Assembly (NCBI RefSeq): GCF_019801145.1 | Contig: NZ_JAHVJQ010000008.1 | Location: 62,001-126,000, forward strand | DNA from: Leisingera aquaemixtae | Lineage (GTDB): Bacteria > Pseudomonadota > Alphaproteobacteria > Rhodobacterales > Rhodobacteraceae | Length of the DNA stretch: 64,000 nt | Direction of reading: 5' to 3' | In this document: piece by piece, positions 36,209 to 43,837 of the stretch | Layout of the letters: every line of letters begins with the position of its first letter | Numbering within the stretch: position 1 is the stretch's first letter | Position numbers and translations under genes: made by a program | Notes under the pieces: generated by a model | Database searches by the model: none | What the model was told of the DNA's origin: nothing | The model's input: only the letters and a program-made list of their open reading frames with translations

Positions 36209-38941
36209 TCAGGCGAGGATGTCGAAAGACGTATCCAGCGCAACGATATTGTCGTTTGCTTCAGGTCCGTCGACTTCGACGGTCCAGCTTGCAACGGCTG
36301 TCTGATCGCCATCCACGGTCTGTTCGTCCGCGAAGATCTCGAACGGCAGGATGTAATCCTCTGCAGGTGCTTCGGTGATCAGGCTGACTTGGTTGATCCG
36401 GAACTTGTCGTTGCCATCCATGCCACTGCCGGCCGGGGGCTCCCCAACCGTACCGACATAGAGTTCTTCGAAGGCAACACCAGGCTCGATGTTCACCTCC
36501 TTGGGGCCTGTATTGTTGGTGAGATCCAGTTCGATTTCACCGAAGGCGACTAATGAACCGCTGTCCCATGCTTCCCAGACAATCGTTTCAGTGCCGATAC
36601 CGCCACCAACACCCTGGACGATGAACTGAATACCCGTCGGCGGAGGCGAGGCAGCCGACACATCAATCAGCAGGCCTTCTGCAGTTTCGATGTTGCCGTT
36701 GCCGACACCGATACCACCGGCATTGTTCGGGTTGACGTCATCAGATCCTCCGCCGATGTCGTCGATCTTCATGTTGGCCAAGGAATCTCCATTAAGCGGG
36801 CCTGACAGCCCGTCGTAATTGGTGCTGAGATCGGTATTGCTGTAGAAGAACCCGTCGAACGTCACGCTGGAGACCGTGAGCGTTTCCTGCGGGCCGCCGG
36901 CCTTCACAGAGGAGAAGTCGACCGGTATGATGATCGTTGGCGGGCTGGCTTTCTGCGTGAAGGTATATTCGGCTAGGTTGTTGCCGTTCGCATCCGTGCC
37001 GCCGCCGTCTCTATCGACTGCCAGCTCGTAGAAGACGAAATCGTCGGCATCATCGACGGTCCCGTTATCCGAGGTGCCGATGACGAGAATGTCGCCATTG
37101 GCTTGGTAGTCAACCGCTGATGTAATTGTCCAGTCGTCATCTCCGGCTTCGACGACAAACGTGTCCGGAATGCCGTTCATCAGCAGATTGGAGCCATCGG
37201 CGCTATCGACAAAGATGAACGTGTCGGAAACCGAAGCGTTTGCAGTGAACGCAACCGTCTTATTGTCCACTGTATCCGACCCGACGCTATCCGGGCCGGT
37301 TTCGATCAGCGGGATGTCGTCGATGATTTCCGCCGAAGCAGAGGTAACATTGTTCGTTCCGCCAGGCTGGCCCGTGAAATCGAGGACATAGGCGGTTTCG
37401 GCCCCGTTCAGCGTCCCGTCGGTGAAGCCGAGGTTCAGCGTGTCAAAGACACCGCCATTATGTCCGTTTCCAGACGAATGGGTGGCACTGGTGTCATGCG
37501 TGTAGCTGACGCCAGTGATGACAGCCCCGGCACCGAGCAAAGTCCAGTCCCCGTAATCGTCCGAGATCACGTCTCCGGCCATTGACCCGATGACACCTTC
37601 GCCATTCCCGTCGACGAGCGTGAGGAAGATCGTATCGCCTTCGGGATCGAGTAGCGACAGCGCCGCCAGTTCCGCCGAGAAGTCATAGACCCGCGTGACA
37701 GTATCGCCGGTCGGGAATGTCTGGTCCCCACCGTCCTGGCTGCCATCCGCCAGACCCGATTCAAAGACCTGCGCGTTCTTGGCCGCGATATTGCCGAAGA
37801 CCGGGTCATTCGCGCCATCTATCTTCACAATGACAGTCGCCTGATCGGGGTTGCCTTCCGCATCGTTGGCTGTGTAGTCGAAGGCTACATAAGCACACTC
37901 ACCTTCGGCCAAGAACTCAAACTGTCCATCCGGGTCGAAGGTGAAATTGCCATCGGCATCGAAGTCGGCCAGCACTCCGGTCGGCCCTGCGATCATGGCT
38001 CCGAATTCATCCACCGCCCGCAGACTGCCGGCCACGAGCTGCGCGGCCAGTATGTCTCCGGCATCGGGATCACTGTCGTTGTCAAGAACGCTGCCGCGCA
38101 CGACTGGACCGTCATCCTCGCCGACAGTGTAGCTGTCATCGAGTGCAGTCGGGTTCTGGTTGGCAGGCAAAACGGTCACGCGCACCACGCCGGTATCAGA
38201 CCCGCCTTGCGGATCTTCGACGGTGTATTCGAAGGTGTCCACCCCGAAAAAGCCCGCGGCTGCCTGGTACAGAATCTGGCCGCCGGAAAGTGTCACGGTG
38301 CCGCCGGCATCTGTTGTCAGATTAAGTGAACCATTACCCGACGATCCTCCGCCATTGTTGTCGTTGATGTCTGAGAATGAAGTGATGGCCAGAAGCCCGT
38401 TGTCATCGACCGGCCAGACATCGACATCGGTGTCGCCGTCCAGCGCGTCGATGAGCACCGAACCACCCGAAGTGGTCTGACCTGCGTCGTCGTCGGCCAC
38501 GGGCGCGTCATTGACGCCGATGATCGTGAAATAAGCTATGCCGCTGTCCGAGTCCTGGCCGTCAATTACGTTGTAGGTAATCTTGTCGACGATGATGCCA
38601 CCTTCGGAGAGGGAGTCGAACCCGTTTGGGAGCACGACGTCACCGCCGCCGCTGACAAGGAAACCGTCCTGGCCGCCAGGGGTGTAGTCGAGGTCAACGA
38701 GCGTCGTATCCACGGAAAGCGGGCCGTGGTAACGGGCGTCGTAGGTCAGCGCGCCGTTTGTGTTGAGATCAAACAGCGGATTAACTGGCCCGGAAGTAAG
38801 TATCGCGGCCAATTTCGCAGCGTCACCTGGATCTGGATCGCTGTCGTTATTAAGAAGGCCGAGGCCAGGCGCGACTTTTAGGAAACTGTCCTCGTTTAAT
38901 ACGTAAAAATCATTTACCGCTGTTGGTGCTGTATTTGGCAT
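36209..38941 (-). CDS. Large acidic exported protein with cadherin/VCBS-like repeats
   Basis: A 910-residue, very acidic protein poor in Cys and Lys, with repeated Ig-like units of the type NTAPTAVNDFYVLNED...LLNNDSDPDPGD, NQNPTALDDSYTVGEDD...VLDNDSDPDAGD and GVNDAPVADDDAG. It lacks a signal peptide and ends in DTSFDILA, a short hydrophobic C-terminal tail like those of type I secretion substrates. It is probably a secreted matrix protein or adhesin. GAGGAAGT precedes the ATG at 38941. No secretion ABC/MFP genes are in the window. The middle and C-terminal parts (residues 450-910) are not recognised. Confidence 0.75.
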   Translation of the reverse strand: MPNTAPTAVNDFYVLNEDSFLKVAPGLGLLNNDSDPDPGDAAKLAAILTSGPVNPLFDLNTNGALTYDARYHGPLSVDTTLVDLDYTPGGQDGFLVSGGGDVVLPNGFDSLSEGGIIVDKITYNVIDGQDSDSGIAYFTIIGVNDAPVADDDAGQTTSGGSVLIDALDGDTDVDVWPVDDNGLLAITSFSDINDNNGGGSSGNGSLNLTTDAGGTVTLSGGQILYQAAAGFFGVDTFEYTVEDPQGGSDTGVVRVTVLPANQNPTALDDSYTVGEDDGPVVRGSVLDNDSDPDAGDILAAQLVAGSLRAVDEFGAMIAGPTGVLADFDADGNFTFDPDGQFEFLAEGECAYVAFDYTANDAEGNPDQATVIVKIDGANDPVFGNIAAKNAQVFESGLADGSQDGGDQTFPTGDTVTRVYDFSAELAALSLLDPEGDTIFLTLVDGNGEGVIGSMAGDVISDDYGDWTLLGAGAVITGVSYTHDTSATHSSGNGHNGGVFDTLNLGFTDGTLNGAETAYVLDFTGQPGGTNNVTSASAEIIDDIPLIETGPDSVGSDTVDNKTVAFTANASVSDTFIFVDSADGSNLLMNGIPDTFVVEAGDDDWTITSAVDYQANGDILVIGTSDNGTVDDADDFVFYELAVDRDGGGTDANGNNLAEYTFTQKASPPTIIIPVDFSSVKAGGPQETLTVSSVTFDGFFYSNTDLSTNYDGLSGPLNGDSLANMKIDDIGGGSDDVNPNNAGGIGVGNGNIETAEGLLIDVSAASPPPTGIQFIVQGVGGGIGTETIVWEAWDSGSLVAFGEIELDLTNNTGPKEVNIEPGVAFEELYVGTVGEPPAGSGMDGNDKFRINQVSLITEAPAEDYILPFEIFADEQTVDGDQTAVASWTVEVDGPEANDNIVALDTSFDILA

Positions 38942-39426
38942 TTTTTACTTCCTCGCTATGGCAATTCTTGATTTCCTTCATATTTTTTGTGCCGGTTGGA
39001 GTTTTGCCAGAGCAACAAAAGGCGCTGGCGAACCCGTTGCCGGATTCACCTGTCCCTTAGCCTCACGCGAAAGGTGAGGCTAATTCTCGAGTTATTTCTT
39101 CGCGGGAAATACCGGCGCAAGCCGATACGAGCGAATTTTTTGTTTTAGGTTGGTCGGTCTGTTGACGGGAATGTCTGTCAATCTGACGCGCTTGCGGCGA
39201 ATTTCGCGCTCAGCTTCGAAGCCATATTACTCCCCCTCATCGATACCAATTTGGCCTCACCGCTCGTGACCTCGCTGGTATTGATTCTTTCGTCAAATTG
39301 GCTTGCAACATATAGTGTATCATGAATTCCACAAAATTTCTGCAGGCTCCTAAGCTGTATTGACAAGAGGGGTTTGCTCCGGGCGGCAGTTTCGTTGCGT
39401 AAGCGCCGAGTGGCGATTCGCCTTGT
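38942..39426. other. Upstream region of the large exported protein, no gene supported
   Basis: This AT-richer region should contain the promoter of the 910-residue protein gene on the minus strand, and includes the long hairpin at 39057-39083. A 95-codon minus-strand frame at 39178-39465 has no recognisable features and overlaps the transposase remnant, so it is not annotated. Confidence 0.45.
39057..39083. promoter_or_regulatory. 10-bp perfect inverted repeat upstream of the exported-protein gene
   Basis: TTAGCCTCAC (39057-39066) and GTGAGGCTAA (39074-39083) pair perfectly around GCGAAAG. It is about 115 bases before the start at 38941. It could be an operator or a leader hairpin; no U-tract follows on either strand. 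Confidence 0.45.
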
Positions 39427-39847
39427 GAAGCCTGCGTGGCAGCTCAAGTGCATAAGCAGCCCCATACCGCCGAACTACAAGACCAAGTACAGGCCAGCCT
39501 ACTGCCAAGCCTTGATGAAGCGCGGCTCCCTAACTATTTGGTTTGACACGGAAATGGCTTGAGTGCCAACGCGGATTGGCAGGCGCGGTTGATGGGCTCA
39601 GGAGAGCGCCGCCGCGATCCAATCCTGTCTGACCCCGAAGGATTTGTTCGGGATGGCGCTCCGGCAGACGTCAGGCTTCGTCGATAGCCTCTTGCGCCTG
39701 GTCGGTTTGGACTGGGCCGTATCTGACTTCAGTACCCTGAGCCGGCGCCGGCAGACCCTAGCAGTGAACATCACCTGCCGCGGCTCAAAGTGGCTTTTGC
39801 ATCTTCTGATCGGCAGCGCGGGCATCGAGGCCGAGGGCGAACCCTAA
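39427..39847 (+). pseudogene. IS5-family transposase remnant (N-terminal half)
   Basis: Translated pieces read NYKTKYRPAYCQALMKRGSL then TIWFDTEMA, a stop, VPTRIGRRG, another stop, and then FGMALRQTSGFVDSLLRLVG, LDWAVSDFSTLSRRRQTLAV and HLLIGSAGIEAEGE. This order is that of IS5-type transposases (the usual text is ALRQTxGFVESLLRLxGLDW, DFSTLSRR, HLLIDSTGIK). The first catalytic Asp (LLIDST) is replaced by Gly and the sequence ends after GIEAEGE, so it is inactive. No terminal inverted repeats were recognised. Confidence 0.75.
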
Positions 39848-40117
39848 ACCTAAGAAAGCGGCGTCAGCCGGACTTAGTGCACTATGGCGGGCGGTAGTTT
39901 CGAGAAGATTGGGATCATCGACCTTCGATCCAGGCGCTTCAACGAAACCGTTTTTCCGTTCTCATCTATGCCATGCGCCTGGAAAACGCTCTTGGCTACC
40001 CGAACCGAATGAAACAGTGTCCACATCCTTCTCCCGCAACCAACTTCCGCGAACTTTCCAATTCGGCGCCAGCGGCCTGGGATTTAGCCCCATAGCATCC
40101 CCCGGCCTTCGGCAGTT
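39848..40117. other. Spacer after the IS5 remnant
   Basis: No gene is supported. It contains the second copy of CTCCCGCAACCAAC (40031-40044). The sequence has no clear coding character. Confidence 0.4.
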
Positions 40118-41509
40118 TTACTGGTTTCCACGGTCCAAACTGCCGCGGGCCGCCTGCAGCGTGTTCAGCAGGACATCGATATCCTGATCACTGGTGCGCC
40201 AGGACGACACGCTGATCCGCAGGGCCGGTTCGCCGTTCCAGACGGTGCCGCCGAACCACGCTTTCCCGGAGCGCTCCACCCGCTGTTGAAGCTCCCTGGT
40301 CTGCGCCTCGGTGCCATAGCGGAACAGGACCTGGTTCAAGACGGGCTCGCACAGCAGTTCAAACCCAAGGCCGGGCAGGGCCTTGGCAATGCGGGCAGCC
40401 ATGCTGCAGTGCTGCTCGATCAGTTCGGCGACGCCGGCGCGGCCAAGCGTGCGCAGGGCCGCCCAGATCGGCACGCCGCGGGCGCTGCGGGAAAATTCGA
40501 TGCCCAGGTTCTTCTGGCTTTCAGTGGACGCAGTGGAATATACCGCGTCGCTGTTCATGGCGGCCGCCATTGCGTTGCGGTCGCGGCAGATGCCCGCCGC
40601 GCCGTCATACGGGGTATTGAGCCATTTGTGGCCGTCAGTGGTCCAGCTGTCCGCGCCCTCTATACCGCTGGTCAGGCCGCGCTTTGCCGGGGACGCGCGC
40701 GCCCACAATCCAAAGGCCCCGTCGACATGCACCCATGCGCCGGCCTGTTTCGCTTTTTCGATAAGCGGCAGGAAGGGATCAAAGCTGCCCGTATTCACCT
40801 CGCCGGCCTGCAGGCACAGAATGGTCTGCCCATCCAGTGCAGGAAGCCGGGCCGGGTCAATGCGGCCGGCGCTGTCAACCGGTGCTTTGATCAGCCGGGC
40901 CTGGCCGAAGCCCAGAATTCTGAGGGCTTTGAGAACCGTGATATGGGCCAGTTCGGAAACCACAACCTTGATTTCCGGCGCGCCCAGCAATCCCATGGCA
41001 TCGAAGTCCCATCCGCATTTCTTCAGCAGTTCGCGCCGCGCGACGCTGAGGCAGACAAGCGTGCTCGCGGTTGCCGAGGTGCCAAACGCCACGCCGCTTT
41101 CGCGGGGCAGGTCCAGGATCTCCAGCAGCCAACGCGCCGCGACTTTCTCGATCTTGTCCGCCACCGGAGAGTTCATTTGCGAGGAGGCGCATTGATCCCA
41201 GGCCGACGCCAGGCGCTGCGCGGCGGCGGCGACCGGCAGCGTCGCACCGATTACAAAGCCAAAGTACCGGGGGCCGTTTGAAACGGTTGTCGCCGGCGAG
41301 CCGGCCTCATCAAGCAGCGCCAGCGTTTCGGTTGCATCCCTCCTGGTGTCCGGCAATGGCTCATCAAAGCGTGCAAGCTGCTGCCGGGCGGCGGCAGCGG
41401 GAAAAACAGGCATCTCCGACACGCTGGCAATGTAGCGCGCGGCTCTGGCCTCTGCATCGCGCAGCAGCTGCAGCTCGCCCTGCTGTTCTTCTGTCGCCGT
41501 CCGTTGCAT
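40118..41509 (-). CDS. PLP-dependent group II decarboxylase
   Basis: A 463-residue fold-type I PLP enzyme of the aromatic-L-amino-acid/glutamate decarboxylase group. It has GVAFGTSATASTLVCLSVAR, AWVHVDGAFGLWAR (cofactor Asp), the lysine K295 in WTTDGHKWLNTPYD, and LRISVSSWRTSDQDI at the end. AAGGAGTTCAG precedes the ATG at 41509; the frame stays open further upstream into the hydrolase gene. The substrate (an aromatic amino acid or diaminobutyrate-like compound) is not defined by the sequence. Confidence 0.85.
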   Translation of the reverse strand: MQRTATEEQQGELQLLRDAEARAARYIASVSEMPVFPAAAARQQLARFDEPLPDTRRDATETLALLDEAGSPATTVSNGPRYFGFVIGATLPVAAAAQRLASAWDQCASSQMNSPVADKIEKVAARWLLEILDLPRESGVAFGTSATASTLVCLSVARRELLKKCGWDFDAMGLLGAPEIKVVVSELAHITVLKALRILGFGQARLIKAPVDSAGRIDPARLPALDGQTILCLQAGEVNTGSFDPFLPLIEKAKQAGAWVHVDGAFGLWARASPAKRGLTSGIEGADSWTTDGHKWLNTPYDGAAGICRDRNAMAAAMNSDAVYSTASTESQKNLGIEFSRSARGVPIWAALRTLGRAGVAELIEQHCSMAARIAKALPGLGFELLCEPVLNQVLFRYGTEAQTRELQQRVERSGKAWFGGTVWNGEPALRISVSSWRTSDQDIDVLLNTLQAARGSLDRGNQ

Positions 41510-41673
41510 TCTGAACTCCTTGTCTGAGACCGTTCTCAGGTCGATAGCAGGCCCGCAGACTGCGGTCATTGCTGCCCGTTCTGCGCCTGGCCTGCGCCCC
41601 ATGCTGCCGCGCCTGCCGCATCCGCGCCGGAGAAGGTGCAGATGCAGAGCCTTGCTGATAGCACGCCCGCCGT

Positions 41674-42663
41674 TCAGCTGGTTGCAATAAACTCGGACAC
41701 CAGGCCGGATACTAGCTGCGGCGCGTCTTCCGGGCTGTAGTGGCCAGTTTCGGGCAAGGTCTTGATCTGACCGCTGGGGAACGCCTGCCGGAACAGGGGC
41801 AGAAACTGCTCTGCCTGCAGCGTCCTGTCGGCTTCGCCCCAGATGGCGATAGCAGGTTTCTTTGCCAGCTCGGACTTTACGGCGCCGCTCGCCTCTTCGA
41901 ACGCATGTTTGCCGGTGGCAAAGCCTTTGGCCCAGCCGATTGCGCCCGCAGCAAATCCAGGCGTAGGAAACGGCGCCCGGTAGGCATTCAGCCAAGTGTC
42001 GGTGATCAGCTCATTCCGGACAAATCCATTCAGCTTGAGTGTCGACAGGATGTTGTAGTCAAGCTGGCCGAGCACCGCTTCCAAGGTGCCGTTTTCCTCT
42101 GCCTGCATGATCCACTGAAACCAGGGTGCAGCACCGGCATTGGCAATCAAGCGATCCAATAGATCAGGCTGCCCGAGGGGCGTCGGGCCGTTGACCGAAA
42201 CGATCCGTTTGATCCGGTCCGGGTGCCGGATGGCCACGCCCATGCCAACCGGCCCGCCGAAATCATGCATGACAAGGGTCACATCCCGGAGATCCTGCTC
42301 CAAAACAAAGCGTTCCGCATTGTCGATGTGATCCTGCAGCCAATAGCTGCGGTCTTGCTGGGTGGCGCTTTTGCCAAATCCCATATGGTCAAGGGCAATC
42401 ACACGGGCATCACGGGACCATTCAGCAATCTGAGCACGGTAAAGATAGCTCCAGGTCGGTTCGCCATGCAGCAGCAGCAGCGTCTCCGGGCCGCTGCCCT
42501 CATCGACATAGTGCATCGGATAGCCGGAGGCGGAACTGTAGCGGGCTTGAAACGGCCAAGTTCCCTCAAAGGTCTCTTCGGCAGGGACTGCGATCAGGTG
42601 CGGATCATGGCCTGGAGCGGATTGCTGCGATGCCGACTCACTGGTCTGAAGGTCAACGGTCAT
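41674..42663 (-). CDS. Alpha/beta hydrolase, haloalkane dehalogenase-like
   Basis: A 329-residue alpha/beta-hydrolase with the oxyanion-loop motif LLLHGEPTWSYLYR and nucleophile Asp in VMHDFGGPVGMGVA, the arrangement of haloalkane dehalogenases such as DhlA (HGEPT, then D at the elbow). The residue after the nucleophile is Phe where DhlA has Trp, so the halide site differs. C-terminal acid and His are in IWGEADRTL and PETGHYSPEDAP. GGAGA lies before the ATG at 42663. It is divergent from a MarR-type regulator across two strong palindromes. An epoxide hydrolase role is an alternative. Confidence 0.8.
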   Translation of the reverse strand: MTVDLQTSESASQQSAPGHDPHLIAVPAEETFEGTWPFQARYSSASGYPMHYVDEGSGPETLLLLHGEPTWSYLYRAQIAEWSRDARVIALDHMGFGKSATQQDRSYWLQDHIDNAERFVLEQDLRDVTLVMHDFGGPVGMGVAIRHPDRIKRIVSVNGPTPLGQPDLLDRLIANAGAAPWFQWIMQAEENGTLEAVLGQLDYNILSTLKLNGFVRNELITDTWLNAYRAPFPTPGFAAGAIGWAKGFATGKHAFEEASGAVKSELAKKPAIAIWGEADRTLQAEQFLPLFRQAFPSGQIKTLPETGHYSPEDAPQLVSGLVSEFIATS

Positions 42664-42680
42664 TGGGCTTCTCCATAAAT

Positions 42681-42697
42681 GTGTGTGAGTCACATAT
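42681..42697. promoter_or_regulatory. MarR-type operator, copy 1
   Basis: GTGTGTGAGTCACATAT holds the perfect palindrome TGTGAGTCACA at 42684-42694. It lies 18 bases before the hydrolase ATG on the minus strand. An exact copy of the 17 bases is at 42721-42737, 40 bases away. Confidence 0.65.
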
Positions 42698-42720
42698 ATA
42701 AATGACTCCTTCCAAATCAA

Positions 42721-42737
42721 GTGTGTGAGTCACATAT
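42721..42737. promoter_or_regulatory. MarR-type operator, copy 2
   Basis: This is an exact repeat of 42681-42697, with palindrome TGTGAGTCACA at 42724-42734. It covers the region just before the regulator ATG at 42745. The 40-base spacing is about four helical turns, putting both sites on the same face of DNA. Confidence 0.65.
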
Positions 42738-42744
42738 TGTCCGT

Positions 42745-43263
42745 ATGACGGATGATTCACGGCGGACTGCGAATTTACTGGGGGCGGCGGTGCTCTGCCT
42801 GCACGATGAACTGAAGACGGTTCTGGCGAGGCAGTTCCACCGCTCCGGAGAAGGGCCGGCGGCGCTTTGCGCGCTCGGCCACCAGCCAGGTTTGTCGAAT
42901 GACGCACTGAGCCGGCTTTTGGATCTCACCCATACGGGCACGGTGCGCCTGATCGACAGGCTGGCCGAGGACGGCCTTGTTAGACGACAGGCGGCGGAGC
43001 ACGACAAGCGCAGCATTGCGCTTTATCTCACAGAAGCCGGCCAAGCCGCTCGGGAGAACATACTGCGCGAGCGGCTGGCCGCACTTGAGGCAGTGACCGG
43101 CAGCCTGTCCGCTGACGAACAAAAGGACCTGGCCCGGCTGCTGGAAAAACTGCTGCAAGCTGCTGCCGGTGACGACACGCACAAGCTGCGGACCTGCCGG
43201 CTGTGCGACAGCCGCGCCTGCACAAATTGCCCGATACTGGTGCCTGTAAGCGGGGCGGACTGA
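42745..43263 (+). CDS. MarR-family regulator with Cys-rich tail
   Basis: A 172-residue winged-helix protein: GLSNDALSRLLDLTHTGTVRLIDRLAEDGLVRRQ is the DNA-binding helix and LVRRQAAEHDKRSIALYLTEAG the wing. The C-terminal part carries CRLCDSRACTNC, four cysteines as CxxC-x4-CxxC, which could bind a metal or form disulfides. I chose ATG at 42745, because the earlier GTG at 42721 would put an operator inside the gene. It probably represses itself and the hydrolase. Confidence 0.82.
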   Translation: MTDDSRRTANLLGAAVLCLHDELKTVLARQFHRSGEGPAALCALGHQPGLSNDALSRLLDLTHTGTVRLIDRLAEDGLVRRQAAEHDKRSIALYLTEAGQAARENILRERLAALEAVTGSLSADEQKDLARLLEKLLQAAAGDDTHKLRTCRLCDSRACTNCPILVPVSGAD

Positions 43264-43266
43264 AGC

Positions 43267-43298
43267 GCCTGGCAATAGTGCCAGGCTTTACCTTTCAA
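43267..43298 (+). terminator. Terminator of the MarR-type gene
   Basis: GCCTGGCA (43267-43274) pairs perfectly with TGCCAGGC (43279-43286) around ATAG, followed by TTTACCTTT. It starts four bases after the stop codon. Confidence 0.75.
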
Positions 43299-43321
43299 AG
43301 GCCAACGTGGATTCAACCCGA

Positions 43322-43484
43322 GAAGCCAGCGTGGTTGCCTAAGAAATGAGCAGACACCAACCAACCGCAAGACCTGTTACTGGTCAGCCTGCAACCAAGC
43401 CCTGAAGAAACGCAGCTCCCTAGCATCTGGCTTGGGCTAGAAAGGGTTTGGGGGCACCGCGAATTGGCAGGCGCGTTCGACATT
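43322..43484 (+). pseudogene. Second IS5-family transposase remnant (N-terminal piece)
   Basis: The DNA runs parallel to 39427-39590: both begin GAAGCC-GCGTGG, both have CAAGACC, CAGCCT, CCAAGCC-TGA-GAA-CGC and GCTCCCTA, and both end GATTGGCAGGCGCG or GAATTGGCAGGCGCG. Translation gives CNQALKKRSSLASG, matching CQALMKRGSLTIW in the other copy, then a stop. It is a short relic with no catalytic residues left. Confidence 0.6.
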
Positions 43485-43837
43485 CCCAGCGCCCTGGAAA
43501 TCAAAGTGGTTTCCGGGTGCTCCCTGGGCTGCCTGCCGCTATTCTCCTCAGGGCAGGAACGGCCGCTCTTTTCCGCTCAAGCGACCTTCATCATGCCTCT
43601 GACTTCACGCCTGCCGCGAACGGCAGCTTCGGTGAAGCTGCACCGCAGCGCCTGGCTCGGCGGTCAAGGTCGGGAAAGGGCCGTTCATACCGGAGGATCT
43701 CTTTGGTATGGCCATCGCTCTGCGTTGCATCTGAGACAGGTTGGGGCCCTAAGCCTAGATCAACAAAGTTTGGAGGGCATCCGAGCATCGCTTTGAGGGG
43801 GCGCGGTCAGCCTTGCCTCAGCTTGCTGCTTGTCAGC
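43485..43837. other. Non-coding spacer before the cyclase gene end
   Basis: No gene is supported in this stretch. Its main content is repeat copy 1 (43582-43682). The remaining sequence shows no coding pattern. Confidence 0.45.
43582..43682 (+). repeat. Diverged 101-bp direct repeat, copy 1
   Basis: It aligns without gaps to 45729-45829, with 87 of 101 bases identical by eye. Shared blocks include TTCATCATGC, TCTGACTTCAC, GCGAACGGCAG and TCGGTGAAGCTG. The two copies flank the adenylate cyclase gene in the same orientation. Confidence 0.7.

Noticed and set aside
39178-39465. A 95-codon minus-strand frame upstream of the IS5 remnant
   Set aside because: It has no recognisable domain or ribosome site and runs into the transposase relic in the opposite direction.
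32902-40044. The repeated CTCCCGCAACCAAC motif as a tRNA gene end
   Set aside because: No D-arm, anticodon arm or T-arm can be drawn around either copy, so there is no tRNA gene; only the repeat itself is reported.
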